In this document: positions 11,665 to 27,162 of the stretch, piece by piece
Layout: the number at the start of each line of letters is the position of its first letter
Position numbering within the stretch: position 1 is the first letter of the stretch
Source of the DNA: Meandrina meandrites
Taxonomy: Eukaryota; Cnidaria; Anthozoa; Scleractinia; Meandrinidae
Direction of reading: 5' to 3'
Assembly: GCA_963693305.1 (NCBI GenBank)
Contig: OY855912.1
Coordinates: 4,563,501 to 4,627,500 of the forward strand
DNA length: 64,000 bases
The notes under the pieces: model-generated
The model's database searches: none
What the model saw: the letters and a program-made list of their open reading frames with translations, nothing else
Told to the model about the DNA's origin: nothing
Made by a program: the position numbers and the translations under genes

Positions 11665-11840
11665 TTGTTGCGTTCGATCGGCGAATTTGCTAAGAATCCT
11701 AACGTTTGCTTCCGAGTTACACGAGAGTGTCAAGCTAGTTATAACATGGAAGCGAGCATACTACTTGGGGTGTTGTTTCTCAAAGCTAGTACTGTTCAAC
11801 TGTTAAGCTTAGTTCTCTTTGTGTGTGTATTGCAACACAA

Positions 11841-11846
11841 AATAAA
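11841..11846 (+). terminator. Polyadenylation signal of gene 1
   Basis: AATAAA about 180 bases after the TAG stop at 11664, in an AT-rich 3' region with a GT-rich stretch just before it. This is the expected place for 3' end formation. Confidence 0.6.
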
Positions 11847-11849
11847 ATC

Positions 11850-13620
11850 TTTTCAACCTCAAATTTCTTTGTACCATCTTTCTTTTATCATTGTTTCTCA
11901 GCCTCACTTCCTGCCGACCAAAGAACAATTGGTTTTTAAGCGCTGTCATGCGTAAACGCCCCAACTAAGTCTCCCTCCACACAAGCACGTTTTCCTTTTG
12001 AATCTATCGTCCATGATACGATCGTTTTACTCGAAACGCATGTTCAAAAACGCTGTTCAGACTGGGGACATTTCAAAACAGAATTCAATTATCACTGTGG
12101 ACAGCGAAAAAAGAGGCCTTCAAAAACGCAACGTTTTCGATATTATCAGTTTACACCATAGGAGCAAAAGCGTGGGCAATAAACACATAAGTGGGGACGG
12201 AACCTGAAGCCCTTGTTTTGATTGGACGAGGACGTATCAAGTGACACTTATCAACATTGTAACTTCAAGCACGGAAATTAGTTGCATTCCCACTCGCATT
12301 CTCGCTCCCAGAGGCCGCGATCCTTCTGGTCTGCGCCAGGAATCGAGAACTCCGGCCGCTCCCAATTTCTGAGCATGCGCAGAGTACTCGTTCTGTGGTT
12401 TTCAGCCAATCAGATTTGTCATATTTGACAATGAGTCCGTGAATCGCGGACTTCCGGTTTTGGAAGCGGCCAAAGGTCTCGATTCCTGGCGCAGACCAGA
12501 AGGATCGCGGCCTCTGGGAACGAGAATGTCCCACTCGGAGAAGCAACATTCTAAACATTTGACTCGCATATGATCAGATATCGTGCGATCTGAAGACTTC
12601 GCGCGGTAATTTGTGTTCGCGTCTCGTCTACCGAATTGATATCGAAAACACAATTTTTTTTCCGTGTTGGGGGAGATGTTGAAGTTTCTATTCGATCGGT
12701 ACATTACTTTGTGTGGACAGTTGAAGATGTTTTTACTGCTACATGTTGCTGTGACTTGCCCTTCAACATGTCTACCCGATCGTGAGTCAGCAGTTCTTAA
12801 GACATGGAGAACATTTTTCGCGTTTCGTGCAGTAGAAGCAAGAGTGAACGTTTAGGATAACAGCCGCAAGCGAGTATTTCCATAGCTTTCTTGAGTTTTC
12901 AAAAAACTTTACTAAGTGTTTTGATAACTCAACCGAAAAACTGCGAAAGTGTTACATCTACGAGAAAAAAAAATAAAAAGTTAAAGGCGTATTGATCGAA
13001 ACCACCTACCTTTATGACGACGCTTTTTCTATTCACGTCAGCCTGAAAGGATACCCCGATAGGTAAAACGTTTCGTCCTTAACTCTAATACTTGGTTAAT
13101 ACTAAGATCTGCCTCATTTAATAAGCAATCGCGCCTGTTTCCTGCGGTACAACCGCCAAACCTATTTAAAAAGCTGTTTCTGTAAAAACCACCCACTCGC
13201 AAATTTGCGAAAAAATATAATTTGGCTTGAAACTCTGCCAACTGAATGACTTAACCAAGGCTAAAATTAAAACAGATTTGGTTTGATTCAAAATGATTTT
13301 GCCCCTTCCGAGTCCGCCACAACGTCTGAAAAATTAAAAATAGGCCTTTTTCGGAGCCCCTGTAAAATATTGTACTCGCGTCGAATACCGACAAATTTTA
13401 AATCAATTTGCTCATAAACATTTCAAGTTTACCACGAAGGTAACAAAGTTTCCCTCAATTTATCTGGAAGCGCGAAATTAAGTAAGTTATGACCACTACA
13501 AATCGTTGTCGATCGAAGGTTGAAAATGGCCATGACTTAGAAGCTAATTTTTGAAAATTGGGACGTAGTTGCCAACTCTATCCTACACAGCCGTAAAGAG
13601 TAGGATTCTCTGGTGAGTCC
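11850..13620. other. Intergenic region between the convergent genes 1 and 2
   Basis: No gene seen. It contains the long-inverted-repeat element at 12297-12528. From about 13625 the sequence is shared with the 3' flank of gene 3 (from about 54827), which marks the left limit of the gene 2/gene 3 duplication. Confidence 0.5.
12297..12528. mobile_element. MITE with long inverted repeats and about 9 bp target duplication
   Basis: Arms of about 70 bases run inward from CATTCTCG at the left and CGAGAATG at the right and share the core GAGGCCGCGATCCTTCTGG and its complement. TCCCACTCG flanks both ends (left copy ends at 12296, right copy starts at 12529), as expected for an 8-9 bp target duplication of a hAT- or Mutator-like element. 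A partial copy lies at about 56641-56692. Confidence 0.75.
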
Positions 13621-13762
13621 CCTAGAGCACAGTTAAGAAAATACGATAAGCTTGACTACATAAGCATTTAAAACCTATTTAGCTGATAGACAAGTAAGGC
13701 CGTAATAGCGAGATCAACCGAAAGAAAAAACACGTGCACACACCACAAATCACAACAAATGC

Positions 13763-13768
13763 TTTAAT
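13763..13768 (-). terminator. Possible polyadenylation signal of gene 2
   Basis: ATTAAA on the minus strand, about 155 bases after the stop. The same hexamer is kept at 54963-54968 behind gene 3. Confidence 0.35.
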
Positions 13769-13922
13769 CTACCTTCAAAATGCATGCGTACAGAACACCG
13801 TGTTTCCTCTTAAGATTTCCACTCGCTTAATAACATAACTTTAAGCTAAACCCTTAGTAATGTGCCCTCTTTGATTACGAATCTAGTGCATGCGCCGAAG
13901 CGCGGTATCCGACACGTCCTAG

Positions 13923-16688
13923 TTAAGTATATATGCCATTCGGCAACCATCTTGGAATGAGGTATGGATAGGTGAGGTCATCATTTTCCTTCCGTTTCCG
14001 GTTCACTTCTTGCATGCGAGGCTGAACAATTTGCATTAGGTAACTATAGTAACCATTGACGAGGTTCACAGCCTTGATGTCCTTTAGCTCGTTTCCATAA
14101 TCAAACAAGGAATCGAAACGTAAGGTCGCCAGGGAATTCCAGAGGGTAGCCTCGATCTGAAAATGAAAAACGAAATAGTGCTTCTTACAAACTTTATAAA
14201 AAAAATACGAAAGACATAAGTATGATTTCTCCGAAAAGGTTATGTTTAGCGATAATTGCACCTTTTCTTACAATAACAAAAATAATGCCGTAGTGAAATA
14301 ACAAAGAAAGTTAGGTCTGTTAGAATTGCTGGAATTGTTATGGAAAAAAGGTATGAAGGAGGCGTGTGATAGAGTGTCTAGTCAATGTTCTCGTTATACT
14401 TCACAAAAGGTCGTAATTGCTGGCTAGCAACTGACGTCACGGCAGTCATGCTGGGGGACAAGAACAAAGCGTTTTCCTCCGCTGGGAACTAAACTTGTTT
14501 ATCATGCAAATTCTGCGAAAAAGTTAGTTTTTTATTGTTTTGACCACCAACATGGCCGCCTTGTAACGTGGTTGCAAGCGATCAATACCTAGGATTAATA
14601 CAAATACAAATGCTCTTAATTTGGCAAATCAAGTTAGAGAGATTAAGCTTCACGTTTGTTTTTCCCGCGTATGACAAAAAGCCAACTTTGCCGCCTGCAG
14701 CTTATGTGTCAATATGAGTAGTTTCGTGTTTTAGTGGGAATAAGTACAATTTTTCTATTTTACTGATGGATTTATTCAATAATTAGAAAAACGTTTGCAG
14801 AATCAGCAGCATTCTGACGTTTGACGTTAGACATTGGTACGGCTTCAGGTTTGTAATTTCTCTGAACTTACCCTCTCAAATTCTTTTTCCCTCTAAAATA
14901 TTTAAATTACTACTACACATTAACTTACAGCTGAAGTGAGCCTGTTTGGCAGCCGATAAACAGAGAATTTCCCTTCTTCCACTCTTGTGTCATTGTACAG
15001 TTTAGTCGGAAGGTTGGGAATGTACTCAGCGTAGTCTACGAGCTCGTAGTTAACCGAGGCGTGCTGGATCGACAAATGTGAGATGATGCGGTTCACAATG
15101 TCACAGAGCTCTTTCTTGGAACCGACACTTGGAGGCAAACCTTGAATCTGTTAAAAATAAAAAGGAAAGTCACGTGCTGTATCAATGAGAATAGAGAGCC
15201 GATTGAGCACCGCGTCAAAAGTGGGGCATTTTCAGCTGAAGGCTACAAAGTTTGTGAGCAGATTTTACTCATCAGTTTGGTTTAAACCTCTGTTTAATAA
15301 ATGCGAAGTGTAACATGTACTCTCCTTAGGAAGAACACTACTACTTTGAGGCCTTCATTGCTTCCCTTAAAATAAATTAGCTCTAAACAAAGAAGTTAGA
15401 GTAACCCCAAATTACAAATTGACTTTTAAATGCAAGCTATTTTTCTTTTTCTGAATACATGTATGTTATAGGTAAGTAAGTGAAGGTAAGCGAGTGAATC
15501 ATGTCCTTATCAAATTTTAGTAAACACTTGCATTGTACAATAGACTTGACAATGATCACTTCTGTAAGTAATTAAGCAAACTTACGATAACTGAAGAAAC
15601 ATTATAAATAAGAAAAGAAACTGTAATCCGTATTATAACCTGTTTTGTCCAAATCAAATAGTTATCAAACAAAGCCACCACAAAAGTTAAAAAAACTCCT
15701 GTGTTCTGTTGACGAAGCCGGTGTTTACCAGAATAAGGCCAACAGACTATAGCTAACATCCTAGCTTATAGTTTATCTTATTTTATTTGTTTTGTAATTT
15801 GATTATTGTTTTCGAGATAATTCAATAATTAGAGTACTTGCTTACAATTAGTTAATTTACAATAGACCTCACAGTCCTTACAATACACTACTTACAATAA
15901 ACTTACTACTAATACACGATATATAGTTTATTTTATCGTTTTCTTTATATTTACCCTTCCAATGCCTCCGTTTTGCCCAGTTCCATTCAGTGACACTTCA
16001 TTGAGGTACGCCTGAAGTTCCACGTCTTCCTTCACGTCATTATCCACATCATAATACCTAAACAAACGCAATACTTCATCGCCTTCCATTTGAAACTATA
16101 ACAACGATGAGTTTATAGAGACTTTGTCGCAGAAAATTATGACGACACGAAACATTTATTGCTGTATCTTTATGACACACCACCTTTCTTGTGTTTCCTT
16201 CCGCGACCGTTTGCTGTCGCCGTTCAGCAGTTGGATTTAAATCCGAGATGGTTTTTTAAATGGTATTTATAGAAAATATAAGCCGTTTCATTCGCAGGTA
16301 AAAACTGCGTTAGAGTAAAATTTACTTTACTTTGAAGATCTAACAGCACGATACAATAACTTTTACAAATATGAAAAAGTGAGAAAGTAAAAATTAAGTG
16401 CTGAAGGAAGCCACGTAACAGGAATGTACTTTTCTTAGAAGTAGGCTACTCATATGAAACAAATTAAAGATAAAAAATTATAAACGGACTGTTTCACTTA
16501 CAAGTTCACGTATTTTTCCACGAACTTTTCGATAACTTCATAGATTTTTTCGCCATCATCTCGGTAAGGGAAGTAGGGCAGCAGTTTTTTGTCAGCCAAT
16601 CCGCGTTTCTAGTTAAGTAAAAGATAAGTAAAAGTTTTATACATAATCGAAAAAAAATAAAACAGACAGACCGATACAACGCACAGAC

Positions 16689-16733
<45 letters not shown>

Positions 16734-19700
16734 TCTTATTTAATAGGGTAGGAATTGCCGAGCTTTTTAGTCAAACTTTGCCTATTGCTTGTTTATCTAA
16801 ATCGAACTTAAATTTTCGAATTAAAATAGAGCGTATTGTCGCCATACCCGTTTATGAGCAGCAGCAACTTGTGTATACGCAGAATTCTTTATAACATCGC
16901 CCATATATTCACGGTTGTTGGCTCGTTTACGAGAAAATGACGATTTTTTTATCTGGTGTATTAAGAAAAAGCCGTCATTCTTTAACGTGCTCGAGCTAAT
17001 CACACAAGAAATTATGCTCACTAAGGTGCGAAATGCAAGGGTTTAAATTTTTAAATTTTGCAAGTAAAAACCTCTCTCTGTTTTGTTAAGTCAAGCATGG
17101 TGGATTCATTTTTTGTATGCTATCGATAAACCCTTTACCAAGGTTTATTATATGGCTACAATAGTACGCGCGCTCTGATTGGCTGCTGAGCGGGCAAGAT
17201 TTTCTTGTAATGACCGGGCATTATGAAATTTTTTCTCGGCTCGACGGCTCTTTTGAGTTGTGAGGCTGTGAAGGTTACGAGCGCGAGGGGGAAAACAAAA
17301 AAATACCTAGATCTTGGCGTAATGAAGACAAAAGTTGCCTCATTGTCAAAGAAACCGTTTCTTCTGGTTTCGATCGCATGCCCCGGTTCGTTTCGGTTCA
17401 CTGAACATGACATCGAATGACCTCTTGCGCGCGCAAGCGGATTGAAAAACGTTTCCCTTTTTTTTCAGCGCTAAAAAGGCCATATAATAAATAACTTATT
17501 AACCTCGTCCGTTCGGTCGTTACAGGGAAATCTCAGACCTCTGCCTTGATGTATTGACCTCGCTATCGCTCGGTCAATACATCAAGGCCTCGGTCTGAGA
17601 TTTCCCTGTAACGACCTCACTCTCGGTTAATAAGTGGTATGTACTAAACTGTGCCCCAGATGAAAATGTCATCTATGCAGTTTTATTCTATGCTGTAATT
17701 AGCTAATTTTGCGAGTCAAGTTGTACCTTGATGTTGCGCCTGAAATCTGTCGCTTCCCATGTGGATAATGGATGTGCATCTCGAAGGAGTCTCACTCCTC
17801 CGTCGTTTCCATATGCAAACAGGAGGTCCAGGAAACGCGCTTCGTTCACCAGTGCAGGAGTCCCCAACACGTTGGGGACAATTACCTCGCGGCAGTGGTA
17901 CTTCAGTATTTGATTCAGTGGATGCAAAGACGATAAGGTCCGTTTTAAAGAGACACAGAATGGCTCAATAAAATAATGGACCTGAAATAAGACCAAACTG
18001 AACAATCAGATCCATATAGCAAGTGCACACCATCTGAAACGGCTCAAGCAGCACCAGTCACTTGGTGAAATTATATGAATATAAATTTGGCCATGATCAG
18101 TGCAAGAAATAGTTCGTACCTTAGCGAGGTGCTCAACAACTTGCGAGTATCCTATATCCGTGATTTGAACATTGAGTTTAGCAATCAACCAGTTGTCTCC
18201 ATCTTTTGGAGTGTAAACAGCAGAATCTGGCGGAAACAGAGTTTTCGGTTAGGTAAGAAACTGGGCGGGTTGAAAATTGATAGAAGCAGCAATCAGGCAA
18301 CTATGTGTTACAGAAAAAAAGAGGTATGAGGGAATCCTCACTGGTAAAAAAAATACGCACTACGGGCTAACATTACAGTAACTATGGCGGACATGGGGAT
18401 GGGGCCCTTCTCTTTTATCTTGCTGAAAAATAAAAGACTCAAAGGTCCGAAAATTTCACCTTTATTGGAGGGAGAGATCATTTGCTTTCACTCCCCCCCC
18501 CCCCCCCCCCCCCACTTTTCACGCGAGCATGATATATAGGGTGTGTCTTCGACCACATGCGCTCCCCCAACCTCCGCCTTTGAGAACTTACAGATCTGCC
18601 ACTGAGGAACACAACTAAATTTCAGGGTTTTAGACCGTACCTTTTAAGAAAAGTCAGCAAAAAGAAGACGTCTATATAATCCTGAGTGCAGTTTAGCATT
18701 CCTTGTCGTGATACAGGCTGTGACACAAAACTGTCTGGGTATCATGTTATGACGGTACTTGTATATTTGAAAGCCTGATAAGAGTAAACCTATTTTCCTG
18801 ACGCGAGTATATCAAGAAGATGAGCAACGACCTGGTATTGACATATGTCGGTATACATACTGATTAATCCTTGCTAACCTGGTCTGTAGTCCATTTGTAT
18901 GGCGACGGGCACAAGTTCGTTATAGTGACCAACCTCTGTAGATGCAAAAAGAGCAATGGGAGAGAGAAAGTCCCACATGGTCCTTCGAGGATCTCTATCG
19001 GTAAGGTCCGGAGATCTGTCCATATCATCACACAACTCGTAACGCAGAGCGTAGATGCGACCTTGGTTTATTGCCTGAAAATTAATGTCATATAGTGCCA
19101 CAATCTATTTGTATTTGGAATTAAGGTGGAGGTATCACGAGAAACAGGTACGTTGCAATATTGTCAACTTGAAAATTGCAAGATGCTTTTCTTGTTTTTA
19201 TTTGCCATCCAACTCAACAAAAAAAAATACAAGAAAAACATACATCTTCCAAAGAATCTTCAGTCTTCAGAGCCGCTTGTACAGCGGCTTCCCAGTCAAA
19301 TTTAGGATTGAGTGTTTCCTTTAACGTGTTCCAGTCCAGTCCCACTGGTCCTGAAGAGATAGCACGTGGTCATCATCAAAACTTAATGTTCTCTATATCT
19401 ATCTTAAGCAAGGTAACTACCAGGGCATTGAAGGGGATATGTACATATGGGTCAAGCGCTTATGCTTGCTGCACTTCATATAACAGCCCTATTCTTTCAT
19501 GCATAGTATGAGAAAGAAAATAAAATTAACGTAAAATGTTTAGTCTGCTTATCACTGCATTTCGTCGTTAAACAGGGAGGTGAATATATACAATTCAGTA
19601 TTATTCCAACATTGCGCCAATTAACCATATTAAATCAAGAGAACGCGTAAAGTATGATACCTTATTAATACACTGTAGCACAAGGCAAAATTACGGACGG

Positions 19701-22700
19701 AAAGGGGAGCAACAAAATGGCTAGACTTAACGACCCAAACTTAGTCGAAAAAATAGCTAATTATCGTACACTGTAAATTTTAATATATTGTAAAGTAGCC
19801 TAGTGTACCCAATTAATTCTTAATTCGTATTCTTAACTGTATATTTTAAATCTTAATATATTGTAACGTAGTAGTGTCCCCAATTAGCTTCCGCAAGCTA
19901 AATACCTACCCTGACACTTAAATAAAGTTATTATTATTATTCGATGGTTTAAAATATAATAGGCGCTGACCTTTTTTCTCAGTGCTCGTATTTTTCCTCG
20001 CTTCTACTAGGTTCGGAAAAATACTACGCAACTTGCAAAATATCCGCGCGTATTACATGTTAATCCATCGAATACGGTGTATGTGTTTACTGGTGTGATA
20101 ATGCATGATATCCTGCATTTTGACTGGATGAGAAATTGATCATTTGATTTCATATTCAGCACCTTGGCGAGATGAAAATAGTTATATTGTATTTACAGAT
20201 TGGTTTAACCTACCTTGCTTTTCCTTCTCCAATACTTTTCCTGAAAGAGAAGAAATAATTCAACAAAAATTGTAAAATCTTGTCCTCAAATGCCACCGAT
20301 ACAGCTGCCACATGACCTACCTTTGCTTGGATAGCGTTCCGATAGAGGAGAACATGAGCATCGACTTTAAAACCTACCCTAATTAGCTCCCAGAATTTAA
20401 TGCATTACAGGAGGGTTGACAGCATGGAGAATTATTTATTAAATTCATCAGTGGTATACTCCAAGTAATCAATAGTTCCCGCGATTACCGGTATGTCGCA
20501 GGTACGTCAGACGAACATAACAACCAGGATTACAGAGGAAACGTCACGAAGGGTCCATCTTGGAAAGTTTGGTCCAATTTTTTTAAGTTCATACTTGTTA
20601 TCCGATTGTTAATCTGTCTCAACTTATTTTGAGATTTTAATGATTTGTAAGTAACTTATCACTAAAAAACGACTTACGGTTATTGAGGCAGCTACCGTTT
20701 AGTGAAAGTTCGCATTTCAAATTATTTGCTTTTTATATGTTTTTTTCTTTTAACTGTGCCATGGTCTCTAAGCCATATTCACAAAAATAAAAATAAATAA
20801 ATATCAGATATCTTGGTGCTGAATCTGTTTCTCAGTCTCCCGGGGGTTTTCTCTGCGTGAAGTCACTCAATAACAAGCCTTGTTTGACTACTAGTAGCAC
20901 ATCCACTCTCTCGCAAAAAGTTTTGTAAGTTATTACCTTCACAGACACCCCAGCGGTTTTTATCATTTGTAGCACACCATTTTGTAAAGAAATCCTTTCT
21001 TGTGCATTCCTCATATTTTACTCCTTTGTAGGTGAAAGGGAAATGGCACCATTCGCCTTTTGTTGTCTTGACGGTACAGTCCTTAGCTTCTGAAAGTATG
21101 ACAATACGATAGTCAAAAAAGCTTCAGCAATGTATATGGCGAGGAAAAAAATAATTAATATTTTTGTCCACCAAAGTTTAGTTTTAGATTCTTTTGCTAT
21201 AAAACAAGTTCCAAGTAAGAGAGGAATTCGGCGGCAGATAAAGATACCGTTGGCCATTTTAGTCTAAATGGAATATTATTTGTTATTTAGAATATATTCT
21301 TTGGCTTCTGCCTTTGACAGATGCTTGTTCTCCTCGACTCACTCCGACAGGAAACTTCAGCTTGTAAAACCTGTATTTAATAGCAGAGGCGAGGCTAAGT
21401 TGCCAGGTTTGAAATCTGGAGGTCGCTGGTTAAAATCCCCCTAGTTGGATTTGTTCTCAGTAAGCCCAAGTAGAGATTAGTTTCATCAGCCAAGTATCAG
21501 GCGATATTCCGCACGACTTCGCAACGGATAATAATCACCGAAGTGGAGGTGGCTTTTGGTAGATATTTCACTCGGCTGAAAAATATCCACCACTAGCCAC
21601 CGACACTCAGGTGAATAGTTGTTTTAGTATGATACTAAAACAGTGAAATAATATAACACGAAAAGGATTATTTTTAACTCAATTATTCATGTCAACGATT
21701 ACAGTTTTCGCGCGCGAGTTGCTCGGAGGTGAATAGCAAATTGTTTTAGTATATACTAGCTGTCATTACATATATAGTGATCTAGTACCGACAGCCATTT
21801 CCAAGTGGAAAGTGAGAGATTACTAAATAAAGGCGAATTGTCTTTGGTATTTAAAAAAAACTTCCCTAAGGGCTTGCTTCGATCTTTCATTATTTTATTG
21901 GTGCTACATTTTAGTCAGTTAAACTTACTTTCTTCTTCTCCGCTGTCACCTTTCTCTAAGCAATCAGATAAACAAACAAATAAATAGATAAGTAAGTAAC
22001 TGAACAAAATAAATGAAGCTAAACGATCAAGCATTTTTTCCAACGTCATGTTTGTCATACAGAACATGGGTGGCCAAATGAGCGAACAATGTTTGATCAA
22101 CATCGAACAAAGTGAACCCACATAACACTTTCTGCATATTATCGCCGAAATTTAATTAATAACGTGCACGCACGTCACGTACATTCGGTTTCTCATTGGT
22201 TGCTTTTTCCCCTTTGGGCTGGCTCTGTTTGCAGAGGTGGCTAAACGGTCAAACATTTACTCGTGAAGCAAAATGTTGGATGAAAATGTTTGATCTAGAT
22301 TAAACATAGGAAGCTATTTTGCAATGTTGAGAGAGACGGCTAAACATGCTCGTTGAACACGATGTTGGACGAAAATGTTTGATCAGTTTAGCCGGAATTT
22401 AGGGGAATTTTCAAATCAGGTCGATGAAATATTGAAATCTCAAAATCTTACCTTCACAGACTCCCCATCTGCCTTTGAATTTTTCTGTAGTTGAGCACCA
22501 AGGCTCATGATAATGAACAGTGGCACACTTGTGGTAAACTTTACCACGATAGGTAAACGGAAAATGACACCATCTTCCGTCTTCTGTCTTTACTGTGCAT
22601 CTCCTTTGTTCTGTAAGGAATGTTACGAATATAGCACCATCAATATTATCAAAGTACGCAGAGGATATCAGACTGGAATTATTACCAACGAAAGCACATA

Positions 22701-25700
22701 CTTTTACGCAAGACACATATTTGACTGGATTTGTAGGTACATACCCGAAGTAAATATCCCTTCATTTATGCATAACTCAGAAACATGCCTAGCTGGGAAG
22801 CGCTGGCAACTCCCTTTTGTAGATTTTGTATTCTATGTGTCTATCAAACGTTCGTTCATTTTTTCCTTTTATCACATATTTAAAACGAAACAGATATTGA
22901 AATGTATTAATGGTAACCCTGCCGACAGTCTTACTTTCCCCGTGAATGGTCACCCGTTTGATTGACATGGGGTTAGGTCCGGCCAGACGCTGCTGAGTGA
23001 AGAACTTATCACTGATCCATTGAGTTTTATCGTTAATAAACGCCTCGTGTTTGGACGGTAGCCTCACATATTCCTAAAAAATCAAAATACAAAATAACGT
23101 TAAAGTAAATAAGTACTAGCGGACATACAAGGGGCTTTTGGGAATCGTAATGATGCTGAAACTCTCATATATGATATAAAAAATGTGACGAGGTCGCGAA
23201 AACGAGACCGAAGAACGAAAATTGAAACAAAATCAAGCCAAAATTTCAACCGAATGTAAAATGCTTAAGTTTGCAATTTTGGTTAAGAAAACTGGAAACA
23301 ATTAAAAAAATTATGTCAAAATTACGATGTTTGGCCAAACCTGCAAACCTCCGTTTTATCTCAACAGCGTACCTAATTTTTGGACTGGCCGTCTACATTA
23401 CATCCCAGACCCACTAGTTTTTCTCAAGTTTGGTATGGTATTCTTATTATAGGATAATAACGAAAAAATGTACTATTTACCCCAATTATTGGCTCAAGAG
23501 TTGATTGGAAAAACTCTGACAACGCGAGGTATTCTGAGATACTGTTGATCTCTTTTCCACCCGTTAGGTTGTTGTACGTCTCAAATATCGTATTGCTCGC
23601 TTGTGTCATGCTAACATATGCTGTTGTAACATATTTCATGAACGGGTCTTTCAGAGCAATCGCTGCCAGCTCCTTCGCGGTCATGTTCAACAGGGCAAAG
23701 CCATGCAGCGCCGGGTCATGTTTGAGAGTGTATATCTTCTTGTTTTGAGCAAGACCAGCATTCCTGATGGCCTTGCAAACTGGATTGGAATCAGAGTGCT
23801 GAGGAAGGGAGACTTCACAGTCTACAGCTGATGCATACCTTAAACAATAAGAAATGCATTTGTCACCATAATGTGCAGGATCAACTTAGGCCTGAAAATG
23901 CTAATCTAGCCGACAAATTGTTTTCATTTAATTTGCAGACAAATTAAAGCAGCAACTCCATGTAAAATAATAGGTAGCAATACGTCAATAGGCCTTTCTC
24001 ACGCTGTTTAATTCTTTTATGTTTATGTTAATTGTCCGCCAGACCTCATTTTGGAGAACAAATTCTTTTGTATTTTGTACATGCTGACTAGGGTTGGCGA
24101 GCAGATTAGCATGAACACAAAAGAATAGCAAATGCTGAAAAAGGTCTATAAGCTATATTGACTCCCAAAGTAGCCAACTCCCAGTTAGCTTGATAGCTCA
24201 GTTGGTGTGAGCACTGCACCTTTATCGCAAAGGTTGCGTGTTCGAATCCCGTTCAAGACTTGCTTTTCGCAATTGCTCAAGTTGCGCACGCGCGGTACAT
24301 ATCTGCGGTGATCTTTCATTTGCTGAACATATTGTCTGAATACGTCACAATTGCATGCATAAATCACACTATATGTAGCTATGACGTTATAAGTCGATGC
24401 CATAGTGATTGAGCTATACTATCGGGAAGCGGAATGCATAGTAGTAGTCCAGAGACAAATTCGAAATAACCAGGACTATAAAGACCGGAATTCAACCTTT
24501 CGAGGGCAATTTTTGCCAACTTTTTGGCAATAACCATTCCATCGCATGGTTTTTGCCTCGTGTCACGTCATGCAGGCAGTTTTGCATTCCTTCGTTAGCA
24601 TTCCAATGTAAGCGTTCTTCGCATACCAGCTTTGTAAAGCCGCCAATTCACTTTGTGATTAAATGATGCCTCTAACCTGTTCAACAAAGCGGTCACAAGG
24701 AGGCAAAGGAATAAGAAAGGGCTAATGCAAAATGTAAACAAAACAGAAAATGTACATGTTATGATTTCCCCCGGTTTAAAAGAGCAGATGATGTCTCACG
24801 TTCGTGGCACGAGACAGCCCAAATGACCTTTGATTACTTTTTAAAGACAACTTGATAGACCAAGATTGCGTAACATAATATTGTCTTATGACGATAGGAC
24901 TGGCTCACAGTGTATAAAAATACTTCAAAGCTTGTTTTTGGAGCATCATGGAAGAAAGGAATGTAAGGGTGCGTACCATTACGCCAACAATTCTGAGACT
25001 CCGGTTAGAGATTGTATGTCTTGTATGGTAAGGCCCGGTCCGCTCGGGAAAATGTCCGGAATGAGATCACCACCTTTGAAGGTGATCGGTCGGACCGGTT
25101 CGTCCTAAATTTACGGTTCTATCTTGAAAAACTAATTCATGCCCATTACCCTACATTGCCCTACTTCAGCAGATTTTCACAGATGCGGGGATTCGGGAAT
25201 TGTGCAAAATGTTGAGCGTCATTTCGTTCCGGACCCGTTGGAACTGTTTCCTCGCAAAATGTCGTTCCATTTTACACCAGTCAATTTGAATAAATGGAAA
25301 GCACTCTTACCCTCACACGAAGAACGACTTGGGAGCAAGGTTGAAAATTTGTCATGCGTAAAATCATTCAGAAATTTCAGCCCACACGGCGCATTGACTG
25401 CTACCACTAACTAGCCGACGCTATTCAAAAACACTCTTTCTTTAAAGGTATGAAGAAGCCAGTAATTCCCAAGCTAGTAGTCTATATCGCTAGTAATGGA
25501 CCTTGAAATGTATCTTTCCCGACTAGGCTATTTTTTAGAACTGCTTTTCCGCAAACCAGTAACCAATCGCGTTGAAGCATTTGCCGTTCGCGTGTTTTCA
25601 TTGGCTCGCTCGGAAGTCGAGCGAGAAGATCTTGCCTTCCGGTTAGACCTAGTGTATTTGCTTAAGTTCCTTCGTTTTGACTACCATTGAAGCTTCGCTA

Positions 25701-27068
25701 TAGAGAAACATCGTTTTCGGCTGTTTCTTCCATATTTCTTTTCATAGTCCGCCAAAATGAAGCGTCCTCATAAACCAATTACCGCGACCGACTGCGACAA
25801 TAAAATAGATAAGTAAGTAACTGAACAAAATAATGAAGCTAAACGATCAAGCATTTTTTCCCACAGGTTTGTCGTACAGCACATGGGTGGCCAAATGAGT
25901 GAGCAATGTTTGATCAACATCAAACAAAGTGAACCCACATAACGCTTTCTGCATATTATCGCTGAAATTTAATTGATGACGTGCACGCATGTCACATGTA
26001 CATAGATTCGGTTCCTCATTGGTTGTTTTTTCCCATTTGGGCTGGCTCTGTTTGCAGAGGTGGCTTGACAATGAAAGCTGTAACTTGCAACATTCTCATT
26101 GCACATACACGCCATCACTGCACTCGCACGCCACCCTTGGTTCGCAATAAACTGCGTCATTTTCTCGCGCGCAAGGCTTGTCCTAAAAATAGCCTACTCG
26201 CAAATGACATAGCACGCGCCCAAATACTACAATCAAAAGTCGTTGGAACACCAACCCCCATTCTGCCCGGCAATGTTAGATAGCGCAATGCGCCGGAACT
26301 CCTTGTGCAGTGCGTTACAATTTGTAACCAAAAAATTAATAGGCAGCAAGAGAAGGCTTTTTTGCATGCTACACAACATTGTAAAGGGGAAAGGAGGAAT
26401 TACTGAATATTCCCTTTTTATCACTGATTGTAATTGTAAACTTCTACCTTATGAACTTCTGAATAAACGTATTAGACTCCTATTTTTATATTCCTTTGTT
26501 TTCACGGTTAAAAAAGAACTTAACGGCTGTATACAAAGCGGTTGAGCTAATTCGTGCTGACATACTTTTGTTTTGCAATCAGTTAAATCAAATATTTTGC
26601 GTACAATATTTTGAGCGAGAGCGTCATGGACTGCTTAATTTAAACTACTTACAGTCATAGTTATTTTTAGTGATTCAGTTCAATAATGATTAAGTTCCAT
26701 ACCGAGATGTATTTTTAAAGAATGCTCTCGAAGTATCAACAAAAACCGTTCCATTTTTAGTTCATTTCCCAGTACGTCTCTTTAGCAGATTTTCGCATGC
26801 AATGCGGGATTTGGGAAAGAAGTGCAAAATATTCAGCGTCATTACAATCCCGTTAATCCGGTTAGATCGCTAAATGTCTTCCCTTTTATGGCACCAGTCG
26901 ATCGTACTCGAACAACGACTCACGCGCGAGGTTGAAAATTTGTCGTGCGTAAAATCATTCAGGAATTTCTGTACTGAGTGCTTTATAAGTGAGTTCACAC
27001 TTAAATGATTGTTACTAGGTATTTCAACTTCAAAGAACGAGGCGTAGGCCATGGCTCCGACAAATAAA

Positions 27069-27162
<94 letters not shown>

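Noticed and set aside
18871..19095. Plus-strand frame over gene 2 exon 9
   Set aside because: Antisense shadow of the conserved LOX exon; the same shadow is at 59946-60170.
24187..24260. Functional tRNA gene (anticodon would read TCG)
   Set aside because: Acceptor and T stems have several mismatches and the duplicate at 63.6 kb is even more decayed.
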